NCBI GenBank assembly: GCA_947561395.2
Contig: OX387185.1
Coordinates: forward strand, 44,650,602 to 44,714,601
Direction: 5' to 3'
Source: Buxus sempervirens
Lineage: Eukaryota > Streptophyta > Magnoliopsida > Buxales > Buxaceae
Length of the DNA stretch: 64,000 bases
The translations under genes and the position numbers were made by a program. This document shows positions 1-11,020 of this stretch, in pieces. The first letter of the stretch is position 1, and each line of letters begins with the position of its first letter. The notes beneath the pieces were generated by a model. The model saw only the letters and a list, made by a program, of their open reading frames with translations, had not been told where the DNA came from and did not search any database.

Positions 1-413
1 AGCACCTTGAAACCGACGGAGTCTGATTTGGTGATCGGTTTGGCTAAGAACTGCCATCTGTCCGAAGCATTGAGAAGATTAAACGATCAATCAAAAGGAA
101 TCGTTGATATTTCAGTGTCGTCTTGATCTACGTGATTCAAAAGCGATCGAAGATTGGGGTTGGGGAGCAACCAGAAGCCACCCCAACACCAAAAAGCAGG
201 CGTCGGAACACCAAGGCAATCGTTCGATTAGATCTCCTCCATCGAATCGACATACTTTTTCAATTGTGGTAAGCAAACTCGCCATCAATCTTGCGATCTG
301 ATCAAGCGTAACTGCAAAGGAAGTCGGTGTTGGCGAGATTGCTACAACGGAGTTTGTAGCAGCGATCAACTGTGGTTTCGTGTGTTGAGACTTTTACGAC
401 CGGACTTCGTTAG
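1..413 (+). other. Possible exon: end of an ORF plus untranslated leader or trailer
   Basis: Frame 1 is open from the window edge to a TGA at 124-126, giving 41 residues that end in VDISVSS. I do not recognise the protein, and so short an open stretch may be chance. The following 287 bases are GC-richer than what comes next and stop at a strong donor (TTAG|GTAAGT, GT at 414-415), after which the sequence becomes T-rich like a plant intron. It could be the 3' end of an upstream gene, or a 5'UTR exon of the G3BP-like gene at 16764, whose start codon lies just behind a splice acceptor. Confidence 0.3.
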
Positions 414-3400
414 GTAAGTCCATTTAACTTTTTTTCGTAATTTCTCTCAGAATATTTGAATTAACCAATTGAGATTCATGAATTTTTGTTTAAATATCAT
501 GGTTGGTTTTCCTCTCTGAATGCATGCCGGGCTGTCTTCGTATTGTGTGTTTAATTTGCTAATTAGGTGTGTTCTATGATTGGTCTTGACTCTTGTGAAT
601 TTGATCATATGTTATTGGTTAAAAGTGTTTCTGTGCTAAATTAATGTTTTTAGGAGTCGGAAATATTGCCTTGTTTGAACCCAACTTGCTTTTCATAATT
701 ATTATACATAATGACATTTTTTTAATGTTTAGTTTTTGGGTTTAGTGGCTTGGTCTTCTATGTGAGATTATTCCAGAACTCATTGTGATATCATTATTTT
801 CTGCTTGGGAATTTCAATGAATTTTCTTATTCTCGCAAAACTTTTTGAAAATCTTAAGAGGTTGCTTCTACCCTTTTTTTTTCCATTTTTCTTCAGGTTA
901 GTGCCATTTCAGGTTTTTGCCTTAATATTGCAGTAGTTAATGGCCTAAACAAACAGTCAATATTTGTTTTTGGTGTCTTTTTGAAAAAAAAAATGTGTTA
1001 CCTTTGTATTTTGATTCCTCTCATCTTGGGTTAAAGAGAATTTTTTTGATTTATGGGATTATTTCATGATTTTGGAAAAAAAGAAAAGAAAAGAAGGAAT
1101 CAAACCCAAAAATCCTATATTCTTATATTTATGTTATTTTAAGACCTACTAAATGTTTATTAAATTTATTTTATTCAATCCTTAAGGTGAAATTTGGGTA
1201 AGATAACCAGTTTATTGAATTGCGGAGGATGGGTTCTTAACATCTTTTCATCTTGTTAATCGAACGTCTTGATTCATAATTCTAGTTGGACTATTCTAGA
1301 ATCTAATTGTTTAATTTTTGGATGTATCCACACCATAGCCTAATGGACAGTAGGGACACAAATATACCAATGTAACAGTCCATTGGCCTGAAAACTGAGT
1401 CCCACAGGTATATTATATTTTCTCTCCTCCACAAGTCCTTAAAATGATACTTATTGAGTAATAGATGACACTCCTTGGAATCTATTGGTTACCCAATAAC
1501 CTTAGAAAGTAACTCCACACCCTAACACTGTATCTCTCTACATTAGAAGTCATTCTTGAGTTCAGGAAAGAAAAAAAGTGGGAGGAGTGGAGGACATTGC
1601 TACTAAATATACAAGAAAAATATTTATTGTGGGATTAGAATTTTGTCTTCTGCTTGATTTGCTTTGTGATACACACTGGTGCATCTAGCTAACCGAATTA
1701 TATTCAATATAAATAAATCTTGACCTGTAACTTCTATTTTCTACGGTGGTTGGTCACTTTGCTGCATCAAAAGATTTATTACATTTATTTAATCTACTTC
1801 TAATTCAATAAAGATGTGTTGGGATGTCGAGGCAATGCGAGAAATGTGTTTGAGAAAGAAATAAAAATATTCGAATGTATGGAACCCTTTTCATGAATGT
1901 TTCTGCACTTGCTCGTAAAAATGGACATTTTTTGTTCCCTTGTCTTGTCACGAAAATAGGGTGGGGCTTTCACTTTCTTCAGTCTCTAGTTAATCAAAAA
2001 CATGCATGATGTAAGAAATTAACCTTTTTTTGGTTTTTTTTTTTGGCATTCTCTCAACATCCTAACATAACCTAAAGTCAAAACCAACCTTGGAAATGTA
2101 GTTGTACCTTTGAGTGGGTTGGCTTGTTATCTATTGTTTTGGGGCTGAAAGGGTTGCACCAATTGCAAATGAAATCGTTCATGATAAGCCTTGGCAAAAT
2201 CTTATTGTATTTATAATATATTAAATAATAGACTTTAGTCAATAAATAATTATATCCACCATGTAAACTTCTTAAAGTTTTCTTCACTCAAGAGAAAATA
2301 GGACTTTGACTTCCTAATTCTTTCTAATAATTTATGGCATTCAAATGTAAATAAAATCATTCTCAAATTCAATTAACTTTGTATTAACAAATCTTCATAT
2401 AAAGTTTGGAAGCAAGCCAATCCGCAAAACTATTTCCTATGCACCTGGAAACTATTTCTTGTGCACCTAGTCTAATTACATCCTTCCTTGCAAGCAAGTA
2501 ATTGTGGTTTGCACTAGGTTTACCATTTTGGTGCCAATGGGCATGCCGCCCAGGGCACGAAAAGAAATTTCGGCCAACTTGCCACCAAAATTCTGGAAAA
2601 ATCAACAAAGACAAAAACTCGAGTTTTTTATTTTATTTTGGGGAAGTGTAGCCAAATTCGTCGGCACGCCACCAAAAATCTCCAATTAAAATGGAAGAAA
2701 TTTGTGTTTCCTCACATTTCGCTGGCACGTCAGGAAAAATCACCAGAAATGCAAATCAGCGATTTTCCTCCTGTGAAACACATCGCAGACTCAAAAAAAA
2801 AAATGGAATTTTGGCAGCACGCAGAACACTGCTTGTTCCATGGCCTCTTTCATGGAGTAACCTTATTTGAGGCTGAAATCTTGAAAGGCCAGCATATTTA
2901 TACTACTTTCATACATAATGTGTAAAAGACACCCACCATTATCCACATCTAGTTGTTAGGCATGACCTTGAGAATAATAAACCTGATTTGGATCATGATA
3001 CAAAACATTGAGCCCATTTTCCCATCTCCTAATCTCTTTTTGGTGATGGTTACCAGTTTACCCGGACCATATCAACTAATACACGAATTTACTACTAGCA
3101 GGATGTACATGTACAGATTGTGGTAGTTTTGTGCTCCCCAAAAATAAACTTCAATTTCTTTGTACCCCAAAGATTACTCCATCAGTCATAACTGTCCATT
3201 ACTGGAGCTAACACTTTCATGCCATAAGATCACATTTTGTTTTCCTTGCATGAATGAGATCATAGTTTGCATATCAATAATTTGACAATATTGACATCAG
3301 TGAGGAAATTCCTTGTGCAGAAGCAATCCTCTGTAGAGAAGCTTTTGGAAAGCCAAGGCTGCCTTTTTCAAGATCTAATAGAGGACATTTTAGCAGCAAG

Positions 3401-6119
3401 CCCTTGCTCACCATCCCTTTCTTCATGCCCCACTGTTTTTCCCTTGCCTTGTTCAAAATGTTCACTTCTGAAACTTTCTTTGATCCTCTTTTTTGGAGAT
3501 TCAGATCCTCTCATTAAAGGTCGTCTTTTTGTTGAACGTTTTGTAATCTATTGTTCTTGCTTGTTAGATGTTAGTTGAGTGTTATTTATTTATTTGTTTT
3601 TGTGATAGATGTTACTGGCTTGTTCTGGACATCTTTCAGTCTTTTGTATATTTGTTTCTTGATTTTTAAAGGTTAGCCTTTGAAGTTTTGGTTAATTTCA
3701 CCTCTCTTTTTTTTCTATTGTATCTTTATTTATTCTTTGCCAATCTTTTGATTACTGTTTACTGTCGGTTTTATTTGATTTGTATTATGGAGTGCCTGTT
3801 GAATTTGCTGATTGTGTATAACGGTTTTGAATTAGGATTAGGTGAAGTACATCAGGAGTATTAGGGGATTCATATGCATCTCTTAAATTTTTTTTGGGTC
3901 GATTTCAGCTATGCTTTTGGTTATTGGTCTAAATTTAGGTCTGGTTTTCTTTATCATGATTTTGGTTGGAATGGTTGTGTCATCGGTGGTGGTGCTTTAT
4001 TTTGTTTCTTTACTATTCTGTTTTTTGGTGCATGGCATAAGAAATAAATTATTCAAGTCAATATTCAATAATGTCTGCTTTTCCCACTTTTTAGGTGTTT
4101 GTGATGATGATAACAATAGCTTTATTGTTTCTATAACATGCATGGTTTTGTCAGCGTATAAAAACTGGGCGTGAGAGAGTAGTTGGATCAGTTTAACCTG
4201 GAAGGACCCTAAAGCTAGACTGGGTTAACTTTCAGGTCCCTAGAACTATTAAGTGGTTAACCCAGATGACCCAGAAGGAACTGCACAACCTGGCAATAAC
4301 CCGCTAGGCCATTTTCATCCAACTGCTATGGTAACTGCAGTTATCTAAAAAACCTGAGGAAAGCTGTGAATTTTCATTCCATTAATTGTTAATAAAAAAA
4401 ACTCAGAGATTCAACTAAATAAAAAATAATTAAGAGACGAAAGAGGAGAAAGAAGGAGAAGAAGAAACAAGGATTAGAAATCCTAAATGGGAGGAATGGA
4501 TAAATTACCTCTAAAAGAATGAAATTTGAAATGATCTTTCTTCTTGGTCAGTACTGGGGTTGTGAGCAGTGGGGATGCACAGAGAGAGCATGACGAAAAA
4601 TGTGTTTCTTCAGAAGAGTATTTGATTTCATTGATTATAGTGGCAGCAGATAAATTTATCATAATACACAAAACATGAAGTACGTTGTGAAATTTGGATG
4701 CAATAAGGAAGTTCAAAATGAAATGTATAAATTGTGTTGATCCATAATAAAAGTACACTTATACTTCTTTATGCTATAATGTTCTTGTTATATTAAGTCA
4801 GGAAAGTCTTTATTTTCAGGATTTTTATTTTTTTCTTCAGGTTGAAAGCTATGTTTATGTATCTTTCTGGGATAATAAATTTTAGAACTGGGAAAGGTTT
4901 TCTTTTTTAACTCTTGTGATGTATATTTTGAGGATTATTAGTGGAAACTTGAAATTTGAAATCATTTGTTTTGAATTGTGTGTCCTTTCTCTTTCTCTCT
5001 CTTTATTCTCTTTCTAGTATTGCTGAGACTCCATTATTAGCACATATCCTAGAATATTTTAGATTAGTGCGATTCAAGGATTTGTTTGTGAGATGTAGTC
5101 AGGTTTATCCTTCTTCAACCTGCTTCCTGCCTTCTTATTTTTCTCTTACCAAACCTTATTTTTTGTCACGTCTGAAGTTGAAGGCCTTTGCGTCTGTTTT
5201 TATCAAGGAGACTGTCTGAGAGGGGATCTAATTGAGTCATCCTAAATTTCCTACTTGCATGATTATTACAGTCTACTAACTGAAATCCTAGCCAATTGGA
5301 TTAAGTTAGATTGATATTGCGATTGATTTGTGTATAGTCTGGTTTTCAAAACACTGTTTTTGATTTCTCTTTCTCTCCGCCCTCTGTACTCCCTGTTTTG
5401 TTATCTGTTGTCATGTGTTTTGCCTGAGGCACTTCCTTCTTCCCTTTTCCTTATTGTACTTTTTTTTTGATGAAAGTCATTACGTCCTGGTACTTTTAAC
5501 TATGCAATGAAAATCAAATGCATTCATTGTCATTTGGTTTATGTATGTACTGCTTTTGCTTCTTGTGCATTTCACAGCATCAGCATTCTTTTTTAGTCTT
5601 TTTTTTTTTTTTGGGGTATCATTCCTTTCTAGCTGATTGAGAGAAACATAACAAATATTATGACCATGAAATTTTAGAAATATTTTCATTTGTCTGATCC
5701 CCTGTTAACAAAAATATGTTATTTTATTTTATTTTTACTTTTTGTTTTTATGTCTTAAAATCTTAAACTCTGTTTAAAACCTAAGGTTTTTAAGGAAAAA
5801 AAACACTTTTCAAAATTTCCATTCTGTTTTTGGAAATCATAAAACATAGAAGGCTTGTTTCAAGTTTTCATTTGAAACTGATTACTTTATTGTATTTCTT
5901 AATTAATCTATATTCCATTCACTGTAATATTGATTGACAATATTGTAGAATTCATTCATGGTACTATGTTTTAGGGTCTTAAGTTAATCATAGGTTTAAA
6001 GAATATGGATGAAGAGTTTTATTTTTTGGGTTTGTTTTTGTTCTTTGTTTTTTGTTTTTTATGAATATATTCTCTTTTATTGAGTTTAAGGTAATTGTTA
6101 CGGTTGAAACACCAAAACT
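414..6119. other. AT-rich intron-like or intergenic sequence, no gene seen
   Basis: T-rich on the plus strand with many homopolymer T runs, stop codons in all frames and no recognisable protein domain. Small ORFs here (for example 3267-3578 and 3911-4174) have no family signature and look like chance. At about 2560-2750 a loose motif (TTCG, then GGCACG or similar, then CCAAAAAT) recurs three times about 75-85 bases apart. At 2431-2470 a stretch of about 20 bases containing TGCACCT is repeated in tandem. Confidence 0.5.
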
Positions 6120-7365
6120 ATTTGGATGGAAGGGCAGAGTTCTAAGCATGTGAAATTACAATGTTAGTACTCCCTTTCTCTAGCTCTACTCAATAATTCC
6201 CACCTAACGAGATGGCCTTTCTTACAACCCCCTCCCTCCCAATGATAGTCCCTTCGGATTTTTTCTACAATCCTAACAACTTTCCTGGGCATCTTGAAAA
6301 CCTACATAAAATAATCTGGGAGATACAAGAGCTGACTTGATCAAGGTAATCTTGCCTCTCATGGATAAATATTTCTTTTTCATGATGCGAGTCATTTCCC
6401 AACTCTATCAAGGAAAAGGCTCTTATGGGAGCCACATAGAGGAAGACCTAAATAGGATATAGGCCATGACCTAACAAAGCTTCCAATGGTTTGGGCTAGA
6501 TTATTTGTTTCCTCATCATCACATTTATCCCCACTATTATAATCGGATCCTAATTCACTTTCAGGCCCCACACCATCTCAAGGATATGGAGAATAGTCTT
6601 AACCCAACCCAACTAACCTTGGTCAGCATTTAGCAACAAATGGATGTCATCTGCAAATTGCAGATGCTAGATGCCAAAAGAGTTATGAACCGCCCAGATG
6701 CCACTATAAAACCCCTATATTGGGCCCTGCTAATGAACCAGCTCACCATGTCTTCAGCCAAAGTGAAAAGAAAAGGTGATGATGAATCCCCTTATCTAAG
6801 TTCTCTTGTCGAAGGGAAGGGGCTAACAATCGTGCACATGAATGAAAGTTGTACTTCGCTAACAGAACCTTTAATCCATTTTCTCCCCTTTGATCAAAAC
6901 CCTTTTCATTGGAAAACTGCTTACAGAAACCCAACCCACCATCCACCCCAACACACCTACCCACAATTAAACTTGATCATAAGCTTTTTCTAGATCTAAT
7001 TTGCTAACAACACCAGCAATTACTCAACGAGCTGCTTTCAATACATTCATTAGCAGTCAAGATACATCCAAGATTTGTCTCACTTGGATAAAGGCACTTT
7101 GATTTTGGGACAATACACTTGCATTAAATGGATTGACAAGGCCTTGGCAATGATCTTTAAAGGCTAGTGGTATGACTAAGCGGGCGTAAGGTTCTTGATT
7201 TCTTCTGCCTCCACCTTCTTAGGGATGAGCACAAAAAAGTGGGAATGGTCTCCTTATTTATTTCCCTGGAGATCGGGAAACATTGCATTAGATCTTTTTT
7301 AGTAGTCTCCCAATTGCTCTGGTGTAATGCCAAGGTATAACCATTGGGTCTTGGGACTTGGTTCT
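6120..7365 (-). mobile_element. LINE-B remnant, reverse transcriptase part (3' section)
   Basis: Read on the minus strand, broken frames show the L1-type reverse transcriptase order. First comes a PRPNGYTLA block (family form GPDG), then a VSKLDLEKAYDQ block near 6990, then the catalytic block in degraded form (QFADD-like) near 6630. An SYLGLPL block near 6440 and a thumb segment ending HLVRWELLS near 6150 follow. Stops and frameshifts are frequent, so it is dead. It continues, across LINE-A, the endonuclease part at 14872-16340: the KVRKAMKEL block that should directly precede this segment lies at about 14890. No poly(A) end was found near 6100, so the 3' end looks truncated. Confidence 0.8.
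7353..7365. repeat. Target-site duplication of LINE-A (left copy)
   Basis: GGACTTGGTTCTT here matches GGCTTTAGTTCTT at 14872-14884 at 10 of 13 positions. The two copies flank LINE-A exactly: this one touches its poly(A) tail (a T run on the plus strand, 7365-7375) and the other touches its 5' end. The mismatches suggest an old insertion. Confidence 0.6.
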
Positions 7366-8420
7366 TTTTTTTTTTATAAGTAATAAGAAGGTAATGTATG
7401 ATAAAGATGATTTGGAGGTGCACAAAGCGTGTACCTAAATGACAATGCTAAAAGCAAACCCCCCTAGCAACACGTATGGATACCCATCCCACTCCTTAAT
7501 CTGAAAAGGAAGACCCCTCCATGAATTCTTGGAAAGGGATACTATCCATTGAATGGTGAGCTGACAACCAGTTGTATATTACCTTTAAAACTTTTCTCTC
7601 TAAAAATGCCATCTTCCTCTCTATGTTTCTAAATATTCTTCGGTTCCTTTCCCCCAAATTACCCACGAGATAGCTGCAGGAGCTGCATTCCATTCCATCT
7701 TCCACCATGAACTTCCTCTCTTCAATCCCCATGCCTCCAAGACCTTGCTAAAACTTCCTACCTGCACCCAAGGTATCCGGAATCTCCCAAGTATTGCACT
7801 CCATGAGCTACTCGCTTCTTTACAATGGACTAGAAGGTGATTCACCATTTCTTCCTCCTCCTTACATATACTGCATCTATTTGCTAACTTCCAACCTCTG
7901 CTCTTAAGGTGGTTCATTGTAAGTATCTTATCAAGGACTGCTACCCATAGAAAGAAAGACTCCTAATTTGGGATGAATTTCAGCCATACCACTTCACACT
8001 CTTTGAATGCACTACCAGTAGAGTTCATGGAGTCGAATGCTGCTTTGACCAGGAAAATTCCTGATTTCCCTTTAGTCCACACTCTCACATCGTTGTCTTG
8101 ACCCAGCTGAATACCATATACATCTTGCAGTAGCTCCTCGAACCTGTCTACTTCCCAATCAAGCAGATTTCTTCTCAAGATGATGTTCCATGAGTCACCA
8201 GCAGCACCACCATCGATGTAATCCTTAACAACAGCTTGTTTATCCCTGCAAATGTTGTAGATACTGCTATATTTATTCTTAAACCTTTTAGTTGCACACC
8301 AGAGATCTTACCAAAAGCTGATCTTGTTACCATTCCCAACAGAAAATCTACATTCTTTCTCAATTGTATCAACCAGGTTACCTATTAGTTTCCACATGCT
8401 CAACCCAATAGGAGAGTTAC
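7366..8420 (-). mobile_element. LINE-A, 3' section: zinc-binding domain and poly(A) tail
   Basis: Minus-strand fragments encode the C-terminal part of an L1-type ORF2. An open piece at 7963-8178 carries VWTKGKSGIFLVKAAFDSM, the usual stretch before the zinc-binding domain. The piece at 7621-7917 carries the zf-RVT signature (CSICKEEEEMVNHLLVHC). The element ends in a run of eleven A residues (T run 7365-7375 on plus), preceded by an ATTACTTAT stretch. It is 5'-truncated: its other section is 14202-14871, separated by a Cassandra-type LTR and a Ty3 element. Frames are broken. Confidence 0.8.
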
Positions 8421-8669
8421 TGTAACGTCTCGGATCCATACCCAGCAAGATATTGTCCGCTCTGGGCCCAATGGGCCCTCACGGATTTGTTCTCAAGGGA
8501 TAACACGAGAAAACTTCCCAGTGGTCACCCATCCTAGCACTGCTCTCACCTGAGCACGCTTAACTTCAAGGTTCCAAGAGGATTTAGTCCCGTGTTATAC
8601 CTTAAAAGGCCTCTTGCTTAGTAGGAGATCTCAAGACTACTTATAGCATCCCCGAGAGTTGTGGGATCC
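8421..8669 (-). mobile_element. Cassandra-type solo LTR carrying 5S rRNA-like sequence
   Basis: The reverse complement of about 8499-8576 reads like the 3' two-thirds of plant 5S rRNA: GAAGTTAAGCGTGCTCAGG, then GAGAGCAGTGCTAGGATGGG and TGACCACTGGGAAG. This includes the internal promoter region of 5S genes. A 5S-like segment inside a short LTR identifies Cassandra-type TRIM elements. The plus-strand edge begins TGTAACG at 8421. The other edge is cut by the Ty3 element at GATCC and resumes after 14190 with a few bases (CCCAACCA), for a total of about 255-260 bases. Only one LTR is present, so this is a solo LTR. No clear duplication of its own target was found. Confidence 0.75.
8665..8669. repeat. 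Target-site duplication GATCC of the Ty3 element (left)
   Basis: GATCC at 8665-8669 is repeated exactly at 14191-14195. Five-base duplications are typical of Ty3/gypsy integrases. Together they fix both ends of the element. Confidence 0.9.
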
Positions 8670-9143
8670 TGATAAGCCTCCGGTAAAATTCACATCTTTC
8701 AGGAGGAAGGGAAACAAGAGTGCTGATGGGGACAGAGGAGCAATTGAAGACTTAGGTGGATGTGGACAGGTCAAGGATGCTGACAAGGACATTGGAGGAC
8801 CCTAATGTTAATTAGTTTAACCAGGGGGGAAACAATGTAATTTTGCATTTGGGTCTTAGCTGTACGTGAAGCTGCCCATTTAAATAAGGGAGGGAGGGAA
8901 GAGTAGAGGATCAGTTAACAACAGACTAAGTGGAGAGGGGTGATCTCTCGAAAATCACCAACAGTCTATAATTGTTGTTCTTTCTTTTCAAGGTCTATTG
9001 GAGACCCTTTCCTGCTTCGAATAATTGTAAACTCTTCCAATTAATACAATACACACTCAATTTCTTTTTCTGAGTGCCATTACAAATCAGCTTCATTCAA
9101 TCATCCAATACTGCAATTAGTCAAATAGTAAAGAATCCTAACA
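8670..9143 (+). repeat. 5' LTR of the Ty3 element
   Basis: 474 bases, TGATAAGCC to CCTAACA, matching 13716-14190. It contains an AT-rich TATA-like stretch (TTTAAATAAGG near 8880), a plausible promoter. The end is fixed by the primer-binding site that follows. Confidence 0.93.
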
Positions 9144-9146
9144 AAT

Positions 9147-9158
9147 TGGTATCAAAGC
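9147..9158 (+). other. Primer-binding site (initiator tRNA-Met)
   Basis: TGGTATCAAAGC lies three bases after the 5' LTR and complements the 3' end of plant initiator tRNA-Met (family form TGGTATCAGAGC, one mismatch). Confidence 0.85.
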
Positions 9159-9178
9159 GATACGATTCTACCTGTGGA

Positions 9179-11020
9179 ATGCCGGTTTCACGAATGGCGT
9201 CACGCGTAGATCAAATCGAGATGGATCTAGGGCGGATGCCTGAGATGGAAGAGAAGATTGCCGATCTCCATGGTTCTCTCAATATTCTCGCACAAAAAAT
9301 GGAGGAAGGATTTAGATCGTTGGTTAAATCGAAGGCCATAGAAGGAGGCAATCTTGGAGAAGTTAGCACGATTCGAGAAACGGCTAATGCTGGAACGTCC
9401 GGCGAGTCACAGACACAACGACATCCACGCGTCGAGGGAGATCGAATAACCACGGTGATGGGAGAGTTCAGGCCGTGCAAACTCGAACTACCGACGTTCG
9501 ATGGAATGGATCCAGACGCTTGGCTATTTCGGGCGGAAAGGTACTTTGGGATGAATGGGCTAACTGACGCGGAGAAGATCTCTGCTGCCGGCATCTGTTT
9601 CGAAGGAGTGGCTCTATCTTGGTTTCAATGGGAGGAGGCGAGACGGCCGTTGCTCACATGGAAGGAACTCAGACATCAAATGGTCAGGAGATTCCGAGAT
9701 TCTCAGATCGGGACTATACATCAACGATTCTTCTCCGTTAAGCAGACAAGTACCGTCGCAGATTACAGGGAGAGGTATGAGATCCTTTCGATTGGGTTGA
9801 AACATTTGGACAAGGACACTTTGGCCACCGTCTTCATCAACGGATTGCTCGAAGAGATCCAGGCGGAGCTTTTGGTGTTGAATCCCTCGGGTCTTCAGGC
9901 GATAATGGACACAGCGAAGAGGATTGAAGAACGGAACCTGCTTCTTCGTCGGGTGAAGGGGGAAGGTCGAGACACCCGACCCTATCGTGGACCCATGGGT
10001 TCACAACTTAAAAGTGAACCAAAGATGATCGGGTGGGTTGGTTCAAAACAGTCGACCGAAGTGGTTAAACCCTTGCCAAATCCTTATTCCACTTCATCTT
10101 CTTCCTCTTCTTCCAACAGTAGCACGATCAAGCGTCTAACAGCTGCAGAACTTCAGTCGAAAAGAGAACGAGGCCTTTGCTTCCGATGTGATGAAAAATT
10201 TCACATTGGTCACCGTTGCAAACAACGGGAATTGCAGGTGATGGTTGTTGATGAGGGACCGGAAACAGAAGAACTCAGTGATGAAGAGGTAGATAGCTCT
10301 ATTACACAGGGAAGCACCATGATTGAGAGAGCAGAATTGTCTCTGAATTCTGTGATAAGTCTATCTGATCCACGGACAATGAAATTGAGAGGTACAGTAG
10401 CTGGGGCAGAAGTTGTGGTGTTGATCGACAGTGGTGCCTCCCATAATTTCATCTCAAAAGGAGTGGTGAAACAGTTGGGAATTCCAGTGACTGAGACAAT
10501 GGGTTATGGGGTAATAATGGGAAACGGAGAACCAATTCGAGCTCAGGGAATGTGCAAGGGAGTGCTGTTATCTCTGCAGGGATTAACAGTGGTTGAAGAT
10601 TATATACCACTCGACTTGGGTAGTTCAGACATCATACTGGGTGTCAAGTGGCTAGCTACTTTGGGCACAATTCAAGTGAATTGGCAGCGAATGCACATGA
10701 AGATCAAGATGGGGAACTCAGAGATGTCACTTCAGGGAGACCCAAGCCTGTCTAAATCTTCCATATCTCTGAAATCCATGATGAAAACCATGTGGAATGA
10801 AGGACATGGATTATTGTTAGAGCTCAATTTGTTACAATCTACAGAGGTAGAATTTCAGTCCTCCTTGTCTCCAGAAATTTCAAAAATACTAGCCGAGTTT
10901 GCTGATGTATTCGACTGTCCAGCTAAATTGCCACCACAGCGTTCCCACGATCATTCAATTCCCTTGAAAGAGGGAACGGAGCCCATCTCAATGAGACCAT
11001 ACCGGTATCCTCATGTATAG
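9179..11020 (+). pseudogene. gag-pol: gag-protease part of the Ty3 polyprotein, ends at a premature TAG
   Basis: Reads from ATG at 9179 (or 9194) for about 613 codons to TAG at 11018-11020. In order: a short coiled N-terminus; the retrotransposon gag domain (WLFRAERYFG, then WFQWEEARR and VRRFRDS); a serine-rich linker; a CCHC zinc knuckle (CFRCDEKFHIGHRC); and an aspartic protease active site (VVLIDSGASHNFIS). The last residues are the start of the RT region (SMRPYRYP), so this stop cuts a polyprotein that in relatives runs on. The same frame continues open after the TAG, so it is a nonsense change and not a natural gag-pol boundary. Confidence 0.9.

Noticed and set aside
6640..6993. 117-residue plus-strand ORF
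   Set aside because: Antisense to the degraded LINE-B reverse transcriptase, which explains the sequence better.
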